Positions 34,544-44,054 of a DNA stretch of 64,000 nucleotides are shown here, in pieces (within the stretch, counting starts at the first letter, position 1; every line of letters starts with the position of its first letter). The position numbers were made by a program, and so were the translations under genes. The DNA comes from Chryseobacterium sp. OV279 (lineage in GTDB: Bacteria; Bacteroidota; Bacteroidia; Flavobacteriales; Weeksellaceae), in contig NZ_FQUD01000001.1 of NCBI RefSeq assembly GCF_900128945.1, positions 1,601,450 to 1,665,449 on the forward strand, given 5' to 3'. The notes under the pieces were generated by a model. It had not been told where the DNA came from and did no database searches. It saw nothing but the letters and a program-made list of their open reading frames with translations.

Positions 34544-37500
34544 ATGGTGAAACTTCTACAATTATTAATGTTATTTATTGTGGTTTTGGTTTTTTCTCAA
34601 ACCCCGGGAGATGTAAAAGTAAAAGATGAATCAGGAAACGAAAGCTTTAATGTAACCTGCAATAACAATCTCGATGCCAATGGCTGTCTGGCTCTTCATG
34701 TAGAATATCCTGTGCTGAAGCAGACAACCAGCTACGAAGTAAGTTCGACACCTTATAATCCACCGGTTGCTCTGAATCAGGGAACGCCTGTGAATGCAGA
34801 TTATGATGATCTGTTTGCATTGAAGCTGGATCTTCCTTTTAAATTTTGTTTTTTTAATCAGCATTTTGAGGCTCTTGTGATAGGTTCCAACGGGATGATT
34901 ACTTTTAACGTTGATCAACTAGGGAATATCAATTATCCCAATGTACAGTGGCAGAATCCTAATCCCGGTCTTTCCAAAAATTCAATTTTCGGGGTTTATC
35001 ACGACCTTGTTTTTTCTTCCGGAGATTCTTCCGAAATTTACTATTCTACGATTGGAAATGCACCGTACAGAAAATTTGTGGTCAGTTTTTATGAAGGCAG
35101 GGTAGCAGGCTGTACAGACCGCTCCTCTTCACAGATCGTCCTGCACGAGACCACCAATGTTATTGAAGTTTTTGTAGATAAAAAACTGACTCCGTGTCCG
35201 ACCAGAAAATTTGAAAATGCCCTCATTGGAGTGATGAATGCAGACGGAACAGCAGGATACTCTCCTGCTACAAGAAATACCGGCGTATGGCAGGCTTCTC
35301 AGGAAGGCTGGAAGTTCAGTCCGCTGGGAAATAATATCGTTCCTGAAGTCACATGGACGGATTCTCAGGGCCAAACCGTAGGAACAGGAATTCAGACAAC
35401 GCTTTGCCCTACACAGAATGAAACCTACACGGCCAATGTCAATTTTGCTATTTGCGGAAGCAGTACCCTTACTTTAACCGATGATTTTGCCGTTACATTT
35501 GATCCTTCTTATCCCGCAGCCAAAGATTATACCCGGAATTTTTGTGGAAATACACCTGTTACTGTTAATTTAAATAGTTTTCAATCCAATCTCACTTCGC
35601 AGAATCCTGCTAATTTTAATTTTACCTTTCATTCAACTCTGCAAAATGCTCAGAATGGCACGAATGCCCTTCCGGCATCTTACACCCTTACTGCCAATAC
35701 GGTTTTATATGTAAGAATTCAGAATCCTAATGTTCCTGGATGTTTCAGGACCGCGGCTTTAACCCTGAATTTTCTAACCAAAAGTTTACTTAAAACCACT
35801 GTAGAAATTTGTGATACCAATAATGATAATGTAGAACCCAATTATAACCTTTCCCTGCTCAATAACGAACTTTTTCCGCCTGGAACTACAGGTACTTCCT
35901 ATCATCCGACACAGGCCGATGCACAAAATAATACCAATGCAATGACCACGGCGAATATAACGACGGCTCTTAATCTTTGGATAAGGCTTCAGGACTCTGA
36001 CTGTACCTATGTTTTAGGACCGGTACATTTTCAGTTTAAGCCCGGGGTTAATATTAATTCACCAATAAATTTTCCTTACACCATTTGTGATATCAATGCG
36101 GACAATAGCGAACCGTTTGATTATGTCCTGAATATCGGACCTCTAATAACCACCCAGCCAGGCGCGGTTTTTACAGCATATGAGACCTATGATCAGGCTG
36201 TAACAGGGACCGGAACGCCTTTGACGACGATAAGGGATGGAGTATATCAGGTTTTTATAAGAGTTCAAATCCCGAATGGCTGTTTTGCCGTTGTTACCGT
36301 TAATATGAATGTCACTTTTACAGAAATTGAGGCCAATGAAAAGAATGAATACATTTGCTTTAACGGAACGGATGATATCAGCATCAATCTTACTGCGCTG
36401 TCGGCAGGAATGCTTGTTGCGCCGCCTACCGTTCCGGTGATTGAATTTTACGATGATTATACCGCTGCTACTGCAGGAGTGAATCCCATCAGCCCGAATC
36501 AAATCATTACGACAGACGGAAGCCTCGTTATAAAAACCTACTTTGTCCGCTTTGAACAGTCCGATCTTTGTTATACGATCAGAGCAATTAACGTTAATCT
36601 GGTGCATCCTGTTATCATTAAATCTAATTTCCCGGTTTGTGATCCAAATCAGGATGGTACCGAAAATATACAGCTGTCTCAGTACTCCGCAGCCATTGTA
36701 GGGAGTCAGAATGCCACCACAGCATTTTACCTTACTCAGGCTGATGCACAAAATGGAGTGAATGAAATAACTACGCTCACAGTTACAGGAAACCAGCAGA
36801 TTTTTGTTAAAATAAGCTCTTACAACTGTCATGAAATTTATCCTGTGAATTTCAGTCTCAGCGCCAATGCAGGCGTCAATTCAAATCTGAATATTTCCCT
36901 TACCAATATCTGTGATAATAACAATGACGGGTCGGAGATCTACAATTTACTTCTGGTTGAGCCACAGATTTACAGCGGATCGAATGCCACCTTCACGTAT
37001 TATCTGGATTATGATATTGCGACCAACACATTTTCCAATCAGATCAATACCCCGGGACAGTTTCTGGTGACAGGAAATGCTACAGTCTATGTTAAAATTG
37101 AACTGAATAACAGCGAATGTTTTTCAGTAGCAAAAGTCAATATACAAATGACATTTCTGCCGCCCATCGTGTTGAATAATGCCGTACTGAATACCTGTGA
37201 CAATAATTTTGATTTAAATGAAACCTTTCAGCTTGGTAATGCTGTCAGTCAGATGTTCATTCCAGCTCAAAACACACAGCCGCTTTCAGCAATGACCATA
37301 TCGTACTATCTGACTGCTGCGGATGCCAGTGCAGGAAATCCGGCCACGCAGATCGGAAACAGTATCACTACAAATGTTTCTACATTAACGGTCTGGGCGA
37401 GATTCCAATCCAATACTACCGGGTGTTATTCCGTGGCCTCTATCCAGCTCAATACTTATTTTCCTCCTAAAGCGATCAGTACCACCATCAGTGTTTGTGA

Positions 37501-38743
37501 TGAAAATTTAGATGGAAGTTATGAAGTGAATTTATTGAATTTTACCGGCTCGATGGTTAATATTCCTAATCCACTGAATACTTTTAGCTTTTATCTGACC
37601 CAGCAGAACGCCCAAAACGGAGTGAGCCCAATTCCGAATCCTTCCAATTATTCTGCGCAGCCTTTTCCTACTCAGATTTGGGTGAAAATTCAGAATATAC
37701 CGGGCTGTGATGATATTGCGGTGATCAATTTTGTATTCGGAACCAAACTGACGCTTCAGAATCCGGGACCGTTCCAGCTGAACAATGTGTGTGATACAGG
37801 AAATGATGGAATTGAGAATGTCAATTTAACCCAGTTTGAACAGCAGATGTATACCGGTGCGAATGTAACGTTTACTTACTATTCTTCTCTGGCTGATCTT
37901 AATGCAGGAACCAATGCCATTTCGAATCCTTCCGCCTATTTATTTAATCAGAATACAGGGTCCAATACCATCTATGTAAAAGTAAGTGCTCCCGGATTTT
38001 GTTCCGAAAAAGCTGAAATCCGGCTGTCTTTAAAAAAGCCTCCGTTTTTCACCATACCTACGCAATACATCTGTCCTGAAGGCTCACTTACCTACACGGC
38101 AAATATTCAGGGGTACACGATTATCAGCTACCTTTGGAAAGACCCTGGTGGAAATACCATCTCCACTTCGGCAACGGTTACAGGAATTAAAATACCCGGT
38201 ATCTACAGCCTTACGGTAACTTCCGACAATGGCTGTTCCTATACAGGAACTATGGAAGTGAAATATTTTGAAGTTCCGGTCATTCAGACTATTGGGATCA
38301 ATGGAGGAGTCTGTACGGTCTTTGCCACGGGATCAAAGCCGATACTGTATTCTATAGACGGAATAACGTGGCAGACGAGCAATGTATTCAATAGTTTACC
38401 GGGAGAGATTATTACTTTTTATGTGAAATTTGAAAACGAAGAATGTATTGTAACCCATCAGGAATTGATTTTACAGATTAGCAATACCATTACACCCAAC
38501 GGAGATGGCCGCAATGATAAATGGGTGGTGAGAAATCTTCAGATATTCGGGAGCAAAATGACCAATGCGAAGATCTTTGACCGCTATCAGACCTTATTGT
38601 TTGAACAAAATACAAATACCCAAATCGTATGGGACGGCACTTTAGCGGGACGGGCCATTCCTACTGCCAGCTACTGGTACGTCATTACTCTTCCAAATGG
38701 CAAAACATACTCCGGCTGGCTTCTCGTTAAGAATAACGATTAA
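34544..38743 (+). CDS. Large T9SS type B sorted surface protein with internal repeats
   Basis: A 1399-residue exported protein. A signal peptide (MVKLLQLLMLFIVVLVFSQ) is followed by an N-terminal domain of about 250 residues (FCFFNQHFEALVIGSNGMIT; beta-rich, nidogen-like appearance). From about residue 420 to 1170 there are eight repeats of 90-100 residues, each opening with a C-D-x-N-x-D-G-type acidic motif (near residues 421, 512, 602 (degenerate), 697, 788, 883, 983 and 1082) and ending in a Cys-containing strand. A PKD/Ig-like part comes next. The last 80 residues are the gliding-motility-type C-terminal sorting domain (ITPNGDGRNDKWVV, then the barrel-like end YSGWLLVKNND). It should be exported by T9SS and attached to the cell surface; a role as an adhesin is inference. 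Confidence 0.92.
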   Translation: MVKLLQLLMLFIVVLVFSQTPGDVKVKDESGNESFNVTCNNNLDANGCLALHVEYPVLKQTTSYEVSSTPYNPPVALNQGTPVNADYDDLFALKLDLPFKFCFFNQHFEALVIGSNGMITFNVDQLGNINYPNVQWQNPNPGLSKNSIFGVYHDLVFSSGDSSEIYYSTIGNAPYRKFVVSFYEGRVAGCTDRSSSQIVLHETTNVIEVFVDKKLTPCPTRKFENALIGVMNADGTAGYSPATRNTGVWQASQEGWKFSPLGNNIVPEVTWTDSQGQTVGTGIQTTLCPTQNETYTANVNFAICGSSTLTLTDDFAVTFDPSYPAAKDYTRNFCGNTPVTVNLNSFQSNLTSQNPANFNFTFHSTLQNAQNGTNALPASYTLTANTVLYVRIQNPNVPGCFRTAALTLNFLTKSLLKTTVEICDTNNDNVEPNYNLSLLNNELFPPGTTGTSYHPTQADAQNNTNAMTTANITTALNLWIRLQDSDCTYVLGPVHFQFKPGVNINSPINFPYTICDINADNSEPFDYVLNIGPLITTQPGAVFTAYETYDQAVTGTGTPLTTIRDGVYQVFIRVQIPNGCFAVVTVNMNVTFTEIEANEKNEYICFNGTDDISINLTALSAGMLVAPPTVPVIEFYDDYTAATAGVNPISPNQIITTDGSLVIKTYFVRFEQSDLCYTIRAINVNLVHPVIIKSNFPVCDPNQDGTENIQLSQYSAAIVGSQNATTAFYLTQADAQNGVNEITTLTVTGNQQIFVKISSYNCHEIYPVNFSLSANAGVNSNLNISLTNICDNNNDGSEIYNLLLVEPQIYSGSNATFTYYLDYDIATNTFSNQINTPGQFLVTGNATVYVKIELNNSECFSVAKVNIQMTFLPPIVLNNAVLNTCDNNFDLNETFQLGNAVSQMFIPAQNTQPLSAMTISYYLTAADASAGNPATQIGNSITTNVSTLTVWARFQSNTTGCYSVASIQLNTYFPPKAISTTISVCDENLDGSYEVNLLNFTGSMVNIPNPLNTFSFYLTQQNAQNGVSPIPNPSNYSAQPFPTQIWVKIQNIPGCDDIAVINFVFGTKLTLQNPGPFQLNNVCDTGNDGIENVNLTQFEQQMYTGANVTFTYYSSLADLNAGTNAISNPSAYLFNQNTGSNTIYVKVSAPGFCSEKAEIRLSLKKPPFFTIPTQYICPEGSLTYTANIQGYTIISYLWKDPGGNTISTSATVTGIKIPGIYSLTVTSDNGCSYTGTMEVKYFEVPVIQTIGINGGVCTVFATGSKPILYSIDGITWQTSNVFNSLPGEIITFYVKFENEECIVTHQELILQISNTITPNGDGRNDKWVVRNLQIFGSKMTNAKIFDRYQTLLFEQNTNTQIVWDGTLAGRAIPTASYWYVITLPNGKTYSGWLLVKNND

Positions 38744-38765
38744 ATGATTTTTTATTAGCACTTTG

Positions 38766-38801
38766 AACATCCTCAATCTGAAAAGATGAGGGTGTTTTTT
38801 G
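38766..38801 (+). terminator. Terminator of the T9SS protein gene
   Basis: ACATCCTCA pairs with TGAGGGTGT (one G-T pair), followed by T6. Confidence 0.8.
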
Positions 38802-38925
38802 ATCTCTACAAATAAGTCAACATTACCCCACATCACCGCATCAAATTCCCTTGCCTATATTTCGTAATTTGAATATCTTTAAAACCTCAAACATTTTATT
38901 CTAAACATTGAACTTAAATAGCAAT

Positions 38926-40911
38926 ATGACATTTCAAGAACAGATACAGCAGGGAATTCCCAATCAGCTGCCACAGCCTAAACCCTACGAAACCAATATC
39001 AACCATGCCCCGAAGCGTAAAGAAATTTTAGGAGAAGAAGAGAAAAAGCTTGCCCTGAAAAATGCATTGCGCTATTTCGAACCTCAGTTTCATGCGGAAC
39101 TGCTTCCTGAATTCAGGGAAGAGCTGGAGAAATACGGGAGAATTTATATGTACCGTTTCCGTCCGGATTATGAAATGAAGGCCAGAGGAATTGAAGAATA
39201 TCCCGGAAAGTCTGAGCAGGCAAAAGCCATTATGCTGATGATCCAGAACAACCTGGATTATGCCGTAGCGCAGCACCCTCACGAACTGATTACGTATGGA
39301 GGGAACGGAGCCGTATTCTCAAACTGGGCCCAGTATCTGTTAACGATGAAATATCTGTCTGAAATGACGGATGAGCAGACTTTAACGATGTATTCAGGGC
39401 ACCCGATGGGATTGTTTCCTTCTCATAAAGATGCGCCGAGGGTAGTGGTAACCAACGGAATGATGATTCCTAATTATTCCAAGCCGGATGATTGGGAGAA
39501 ATTCAATGCCTTAGGCGTTACGCAATACGGACAGATGACTGCGGGAAGCTATATGTATATTGGTCCGCAGGGAATTGTTCACGGTACAACCATCACTGTG
39601 CTGAATGCCTTCAGAAAAATTAAAAAAGAGTCAAAGGGAGGACTTTTCGTAACTTCAGGATTGGGAGGAATGAGCGGGGCACAGCCAAAAGCCGGAAATA
39701 TTGCAGGCTGCATCACGGTATGTGCTGAAGTGAATCCTAAGATCACCAAGATCCGTCATGATCAGAAATGGGTGAATGAGATTTATGAGAATATAGAGGA
39801 GCTGATCGATAGAGTAAGAAAAGCTCAGGAAAATAAAGAAACCGTTTCTCTGGCTTACCTTGGAAATATTGTTGAGGTTTGGGAGAAATTTGACGAAAAG
39901 AATTTAATAATAGATATCGGATCAGATCAGACGTCGCTTCACAATCCGTGGGCGGGTGGATATTATCCTGCCGGACAAAGTTTTGAGGAATCAAACAGAA
40001 TGATGGCTGAGGAACCTGAATTGTTCAAAGAAAAAGTTCAGGAAACCTTACGAAGACACGCAGCAGCCATCAATAAACATACGCAGAAAGGAACCTATTT
40101 CTTCGACTATGGAAATGCCTTTTTACTGGAAGCTTCCAGAGCCGGAGCAGATGTAATGGCCGAAAATCCAACCTTAGGAAGAGAATTTAAATATCCAAGT
40201 TATGTTCAGGATATTATGGGACCTATGTGTTTCGATTATGGTTTCGGGCCATTCCGTTGGGTATGTGCGAGCGGAAAACCGGAAGACCTGCAGAAAACCG
40301 ATGATATTGCATGTGCTGTATTAGAAGAGATGGTGAAAAACTCTCCGGAAGAGATCCAGCAGCAGATGAAAGACAATATCCAGTGGATCAAAGGCGCTCA
40401 GGAAAATAAACTGGTTGTAGGTTCTCAGGCGAGAATCCTTTATGCCGATGCAGAAGGAAGAATGAAGATTGCTGAAGCCTTCAACAATGCTATTAAAAAC
40501 GGAGAAATCGGGCCTGTTGTGCTGGGAAGGGATCATCACGATGTTTCCGGTACGGATTCCCCTTACAGAGAAACGTCCAATATCTACGACGGTTCAAGAT
40601 TTACAGCAGATATGGCGATTCACAACGTGATTGGTGACAGTTTCCGTGGGGCTACCTGGGTTTCTATCCACAACGGTGGCGGAGTAGGCTGGGGCGAAGT
40701 AATCAATGGTGGTTTCGGAATGCTATTGGACGGAAGTGCAGAGGCTGACAGAAGATTAAAATCCATGCTGTTCTGGGATGTAAACAACGGAATTTCCAGA
40801 AGAAGCTGGGCCAGAAATGAAGGCGCTGTTTTCGCCATTAAAAGAGCGATGGAAGCAGAACCGAATTTGAAAGTGACGCTGCCGAATTTTGTGGATGAAG
40901 ATTTATTTTAA
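38926..40911 (+). CDS. hutU: Urocanate hydratase
   Basis: The second enzyme of histidine degradation, converting urocanate to 4-imidazolone-5-propionate using tightly bound NAD as an electrophile. The product is 661 residues from ATG 38926 (MTFQEQIQQGIPNQLP); an ATG at 38908 would add six residues. NAD-binding and active-site segments seen: FVTSGLGGMSGAQPKAGNIA, DIGSDQTSLHNPWAGGYYPA, and the Cys-containing MGPMCFDYGFGPFRWVCASG. This is the long form, slightly above the usual 550-560, with an N-terminal extension and a C-terminal tail. hutH and hutI are not nearby, so the pathway is dispersed here. It has its own terminator. Confidence 0.95.
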   Translation: MTFQEQIQQGIPNQLPQPKPYETNINHAPKRKEILGEEEKKLALKNALRYFEPQFHAELLPEFREELEKYGRIYMYRFRPDYEMKARGIEEYPGKSEQAKAIMLMIQNNLDYAVAQHPHELITYGGNGAVFSNWAQYLLTMKYLSEMTDEQTLTMYSGHPMGLFPSHKDAPRVVVTNGMMIPNYSKPDDWEKFNALGVTQYGQMTAGSYMYIGPQGIVHGTTITVLNAFRKIKKESKGGLFVTSGLGGMSGAQPKAGNIAGCITVCAEVNPKITKIRHDQKWVNEIYENIEELIDRVRKAQENKETVSLAYLGNIVEVWEKFDEKNLIIDIGSDQTSLHNPWAGGYYPAGQSFEESNRMMAEEPELFKEKVQETLRRHAAAINKHTQKGTYFFDYGNAFLLEASRAGADVMAENPTLGREFKYPSYVQDIMGPMCFDYGFGPFRWVCASGKPEDLQKTDDIACAVLEEMVKNSPEEIQQQMKDNIQWIKGAQENKLVVGSQARILYADAEGRMKIAEAFNNAIKNGEIGPVVLGRDHHDVSGTDSPYRETSNIYDGSRFTADMAIHNVIGDSFRGATWVSIHNGGGVGWGEVINGGFGMLLDGSAEADRRLKSMLFWDVNNGISRRSWARNEGAVFAIKRAMEAEPNLKVTLPNFVDEDLF

Positions 40912-40926
40912 AACCTTTAGATATAG

Positions 40927-40958
40927 AAAAACCTGCCGTGAGGCAGGTTTTCGTTTTA
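40927..40958 (+). terminator. Terminator of hutU
   Basis: AAAACCTGCC-GTGA-GGCAGGTTTT followed by CGTTTT. Its inverted symmetry could also serve the convergent secreted-protein gene. Confidence 0.88.
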
Positions 40959-40976
40959 TGATAGTGCGGATTTGTT

Positions 40977-41528
40977 TTATTTAAAGCTTTTTTCTAACAG
41001 TTTTTTATCATTTTCACTGAGCTTCTCATATTCTTCAATTGTCATTCCTAATCTTTTCAAATTTCTACTTATATACATATTGACTTCATCAATAACTCTT
41101 TGAGCATCATCAATCAATGCTTGATATTGAAGATCGATTAACTTACTCAACAATAAAGCTTCAGCAGCTTTATAGTGACTTACAAAATCTTCCTTATTCT
41201 TAAAACCATAACGAAGAGTGTTTATGGTCTTTTTATCTCTTTCAACATTAAATGCATCATAATATTCTGTGAGAGGTTTCATAAGAACTTTCTGCATTGT
41301 TTTGTTGTTAAAATCTTCTAGTTTTAAAACATCGTCAATAGCAGATTTTAAAACCTTTCGAGCATTTTGTAAATATTCAACTTTATTATCTTGGATATTA
41401 TATTTTTGTAGTTCTAATGTCAAAGAATCTGTTCTAATACTTCGTTTATTTAAAGTTTCATCAACATTTTGTCCATAGGAAATTCCAAAAAACATACTGA
41501 GTAGTGAGAAAATAAAAATTCTTTTCAT
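40977..41528 (-). CDS. Secreted helical protein, partner of the OLD-family gene
   Basis: Not recognised. The 183-residue product has a signal peptide (MKRIFIFSLLSMFFGISYGQ). The mature part is mostly charged helix, with the stretch DDVLKLEDFNNKTMQKVLMK and the C-terminal MTIEEYEKLSENDKKLLEKS, and has no cysteine. It starts 26 bases after the stop of the OLD-family nuclease gene, on the same strand, and shares its AT-rich composition, so both were probably acquired together and are transcribed together. A signal peptide on the partner of a cytoplasmic nuclease is odd. Whether it works with the nuclease or is a mere neighbour is open. Confidence 0.7.
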   Translation of the reverse strand: MKRIFIFSLLSMFFGISYGQNVDETLNKRSIRTDSLTLELQKYNIQDNKVEYLQNARKVLKSAIDDVLKLEDFNNKTMQKVLMKPLTEYYDAFNVERDKKTINTLRYGFKNKEDFVSHYKAAEALLLSKLIDLQYQALIDDAQRVIDEVNMYISRNLKRLGMTIEEYEKLSENDKKLLEKSFK

Positions 41529-41554
41529 TTATAAATATTTTTACTAAATGATTC

Positions 41555-43231
41555 CTAGTCTATTTCCAAAAAATCCGCCAAACTTTCAGGAAATATATTT
41601 GTTTCAAATTCATTTTTAGCCATTAAAATGTTCCATATTGCTAAACTATTTTTATCATTAGAATCATATCCAATAACTTCTTCTAAATTTTTATGATTAA
41701 AGTGAATCTGATTCTCAATCGAACTATTTATAAGCTTCCAGTTAGTTGTAAGTATACCTTTTTCAGTCGGATTTCTGGTTTGTCCATTACTATTACGATA
41801 GATGTCACTTTCATGAAATTGGTCAAGAGTTTCAAAAAAGTAAATTTCTTCCTTATTGTTATTATCTAAATCCCAATCATTAATTAAATAAAAATTAATT
41901 CCAAAATGTTTACAAAGATCTGCTACCAAAAAAGCAGTTGCTTTTCCATGATGAACTGCTATTGAAATATTTTTAAAGTTTAAAAATGCTTTTGAATAAT
42001 TAATATTACCAGTTACATCATAAGCTTTCTTTTCGACTATGAAGTTATAGGTTAAAAGATCATTGGGTCCTTCGACTAATAAAATTTTCCTACTAAATAA
42101 AATTTTATTAATATTTGGCTCAACAGATTTTATAAAGCTATTAAAATTTTCAATTGAAATTATTGGAGTATGGGTTGGCGAAAATTCATCTAGGTTATTA
42201 TATTTAACAACAGTTTTTTTATCATCTTCATCAAATTCTAACCTAATAATGCTTTTAGTGTCAAAAATGTCAATCATTTTGTCTGAGTGAGTTGTATAAA
42301 TAACTTGATGTCCATTTTCTGCTAATTGACATAATACCATTTTATAAAAATATTCTTGATGATTTTCGTGCAAAAAACTCTCAGGTTCTTCAAACAGAAA
42401 TAGACATTTATCTTCAATGTTACTTTCTGCAATTGATTGAATAACCGCCATAACAAACATCGATATGTATCCATCTCCTAATTGGTTTATCGGTAAAAGT
42501 TTTTCATTATTACCATTAAGGCCAATTTTAAATAGCATTTGTAAAAATATATCGTCATAGTTAGGCACACCAAACTCAATGTAACAATTATTATTTCTTA
42601 AGTTATTTATGTAGTTTAATCTAATATTTTCTATAAAACCGCTTAAACTTGTTTCGTTTAAGATATTATGAGTTTGTTCTGTAATATTTTGTATGAAATT
42701 CTCTCTTCTTGCATTAATTATAGGATCAGAGTCAATTAATTTTTTTATATGTTTTGATAAAAAAGAAGTTAAAGTGCCCCAACTAGATTTTTTAATAGCT
42801 ATTTCATCTTTAATATTATGAAAATTGATGTAAAAAATATTGTAGTGTTTATTCGCTCCAAAAAATGACTTACTTACTGAGGACTTAATTTCATTTTCAA
42901 TCATTTCCGTTTTAATGGTATATTCTCCTGCAATTGTTTGAGGCCCGAATTGATTTTCACCGTAAGGAGATGCTTCAATTCTAGTCTTTATTTCTATTTG
43001 ATTTTCCAGATCTAAATTATGTAAATCTAAAAGTTCAAACGATTTGGAATTAACAAATTTTTCTCCTATTCCATAAAGAATAGCATTGATCATATTTGTT
43101 TTTCCCGAATTGTTATACCCTATGATTGATACGGGTTTACCATAATTGCTAACTGGAAAATCAAATGTTTGAGCATTTTTAAAACTTCTAAAATTGCTTA
43201 TTCTAAGTTTGGAAAGTCTTATATATGACAT
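41555..43231 (-). CDS. OLD-family ATPase-TOPRIM nuclease
   Basis: A 558-residue cytoplasmic protein of the OLD (overcoming lysogenisation defect) family: an ABC-type ATPase joined to a TOPRIM nuclease. Walker A is GYNNSGKT (residues 38-45), after the RecF/SMC-like opening RISNFRSFKN. The signature/Walker B region is LFLFEEPESFLHE near residue 280, followed by the switch His in IYTTHSDKM. The TOPRIM domain begins ILLVEGPNDLL near 387 and has the metal-binding acidic motif DWDLDNN near 453. No UvrD-like (GajB) helicase adjoins it, so it is a stand-alone class 1-like OLD rather than Gabija. These proteins are linked to phage defence. It is visibly AT-rich (I counted 27% G+C over 42541-42600 against 43% over 40201-40260 in hutU), a sign of transfer. 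Confidence 0.9.
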   Translation of the reverse strand: MSYIRLSKLRISNFRSFKNAQTFDFPVSNYGKPVSIIGYNNSGKTNMINAILYGIGEKFVNSKSFELLDLHNLDLENQIEIKTRIEASPYGENQFGPQTIAGEYTIKTEMIENEIKSSVSKSFFGANKHYNIFYINFHNIKDEIAIKKSSWGTLTSFLSKHIKKLIDSDPIINARRENFIQNITEQTHNILNETSLSGFIENIRLNYINNLRNNNCYIEFGVPNYDDIFLQMLFKIGLNGNNEKLLPINQLGDGYISMFVMAVIQSIAESNIEDKCLFLFEEPESFLHENHQEYFYKMVLCQLAENGHQVIYTTHSDKMIDIFDTKSIIRLEFDEDDKKTVVKYNNLDEFSPTHTPIISIENFNSFIKSVEPNINKILFSRKILLVEGPNDLLTYNFIVEKKAYDVTGNINYSKAFLNFKNISIAVHHGKATAFLVADLCKHFGINFYLINDWDLDNNNKEEIYFFETLDQFHESDIYRNSNGQTRNPTEKGILTTNWKLINSSIENQIHFNHKNLEEVIGYDSNDKNSLAIWNILMAKNEFETNIFPESLADFLEID

Positions 43232-43247
43232 GGTTTAATTTTGTTTT

Positions 43248-43255
43248 CAAATATA
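43248..43255 (-). promoter_or_regulatory. Promoter -7 element for the OLD-family operon
   Basis: Minus-strand TATATTTG (43255-43248), 17 bases before the start codon. No clear -33 TTG. Confidence 0.5.
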
Positions 43256-43371
43256 CACAACATGAATTATTTATAAATATGGTTTTCCGTAATCTAAAAC
43301 ATCAAATCCTTGCCATAACCCAACCAACTCCTCCCCAGCTCAGAGCAGTTACCAAAACAAACCACTGTAGC

Positions 43372-43413
43372 CCTCCGGAACTTTAAAACAAGTGTGCTTG
43401 TAATCTCCGGAGG
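43372..43413. other. Nested hairpin in a C-rich intergenic stretch
   Basis: CCTCCGGA (43372-43379) pairs with TCCGGAGG (43406-43413) around an inner ACAAG-TGTG-CTTGT stem (43389-43402). The surrounding 43310-43460 is markedly C-rich on the plus strand, unlike other intergenic DNA here. It could be an untranslated leader or a structured repeat. The 304-base gap holds nothing else I can name apart from the minus-strand -7 element. Confidence 0.5.
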
Positions 43414-43535
43414 ACTCCACAAGTCTCCCACAACTTCAACAAAACCTCCACCCAACTCCAAACATTTATTTCTAGCTTATTTGTCACATTACAAGTTTTT
43501 TATATATTTAAATCCAAAACCAAAAACACAAACAA

Positions 43536-43954
43536 ATGAAAATTTCACTCACCAAGCTGAGCACTAAAGAACTTGCGACTTTAGCTCAGAGAATTATTTC
43601 CAGTTCTCAATCCGGGAATATCCTGTAATTACCAATCATCCTCTTGTGGCAGCTTTGCAGACTTCTTATGCAGAGTACGACGGAGTGTATACCAAGCAAA
43701 TCTATAGCGGAAAAGGAAAAGATGTAGCGGCTTCATTGGATCTGGAAGAAGCTTTTACGGCAGCCCATCTTTTGCACGCCGGAAAACTGGTTCCTATACA
43801 TTATAGTTTATTCGAACATGAGAAATTTTATCTTCCCAAAAAGTTTGATCAACAGGATCTGCAGAGACTTTTTGAGGAAATAGGACAGCAATATATAATT
43901 CTAAAAGACGGTAAAATCCTTGATGAATCTGAGAATAATCTGCGGTTATCATAA
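43536..43954 (+). pseudogene. Chimeric pseudogene: small uncharacterised-family N-terminus fused to MBL-fold C-terminus
   Basis: ATG 43536 opens MKISLTKLSTKELATLAQRI and stops at 43626-43628. Restoring one missing base near 43620 continues into PVITNHPLVAALQTSYAEYD (frame of 43646-43954), giving the N-terminal part of a short Chryseobacterium family I know as DUF6261-like (GKGKDVAAS). At about 43735 the text changes abruptly to LEEAFTAAHLLHAGKLVPIH and the tail ILKDGKILDE, which resembles the C-terminal end of a metallo-beta-lactamase-fold hydrolase. So there are two lesions: a 1-base deletion and a deletion that fused two unrelated genes. No functional protein is likely. Confidence 0.62.
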
Positions 43955-43978
43955 CCGCTAAAAATAAAGCTGTAAAAG

Positions 43979-44020
43979 ACTTTGTCACCTGATGATTTGT
44001 GACAAAGTTTTTTTATTTTT
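43979..44020 (+). terminator. Terminator after the chimeric pseudogene
   Basis: ACTTTGTCAC pairs with GTGACAAAGT, followed by T7. It is a remnant of the original gene's 3' end. A second small palindrome (GCGGTTAT-C-ATAACCGC) overlaps the pseudogene stop. Confidence 0.85.
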
Positions 44021-44054
44021 ATTCAAAACTATCTAAAGTGTTATTACCACAAAT

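Noticed and set aside
41555..43231. Gabija defence system
   Set aside because: The OLD-type gene resembles GajA in domain order, but no UvrD-like GajB helicase is adjacent.
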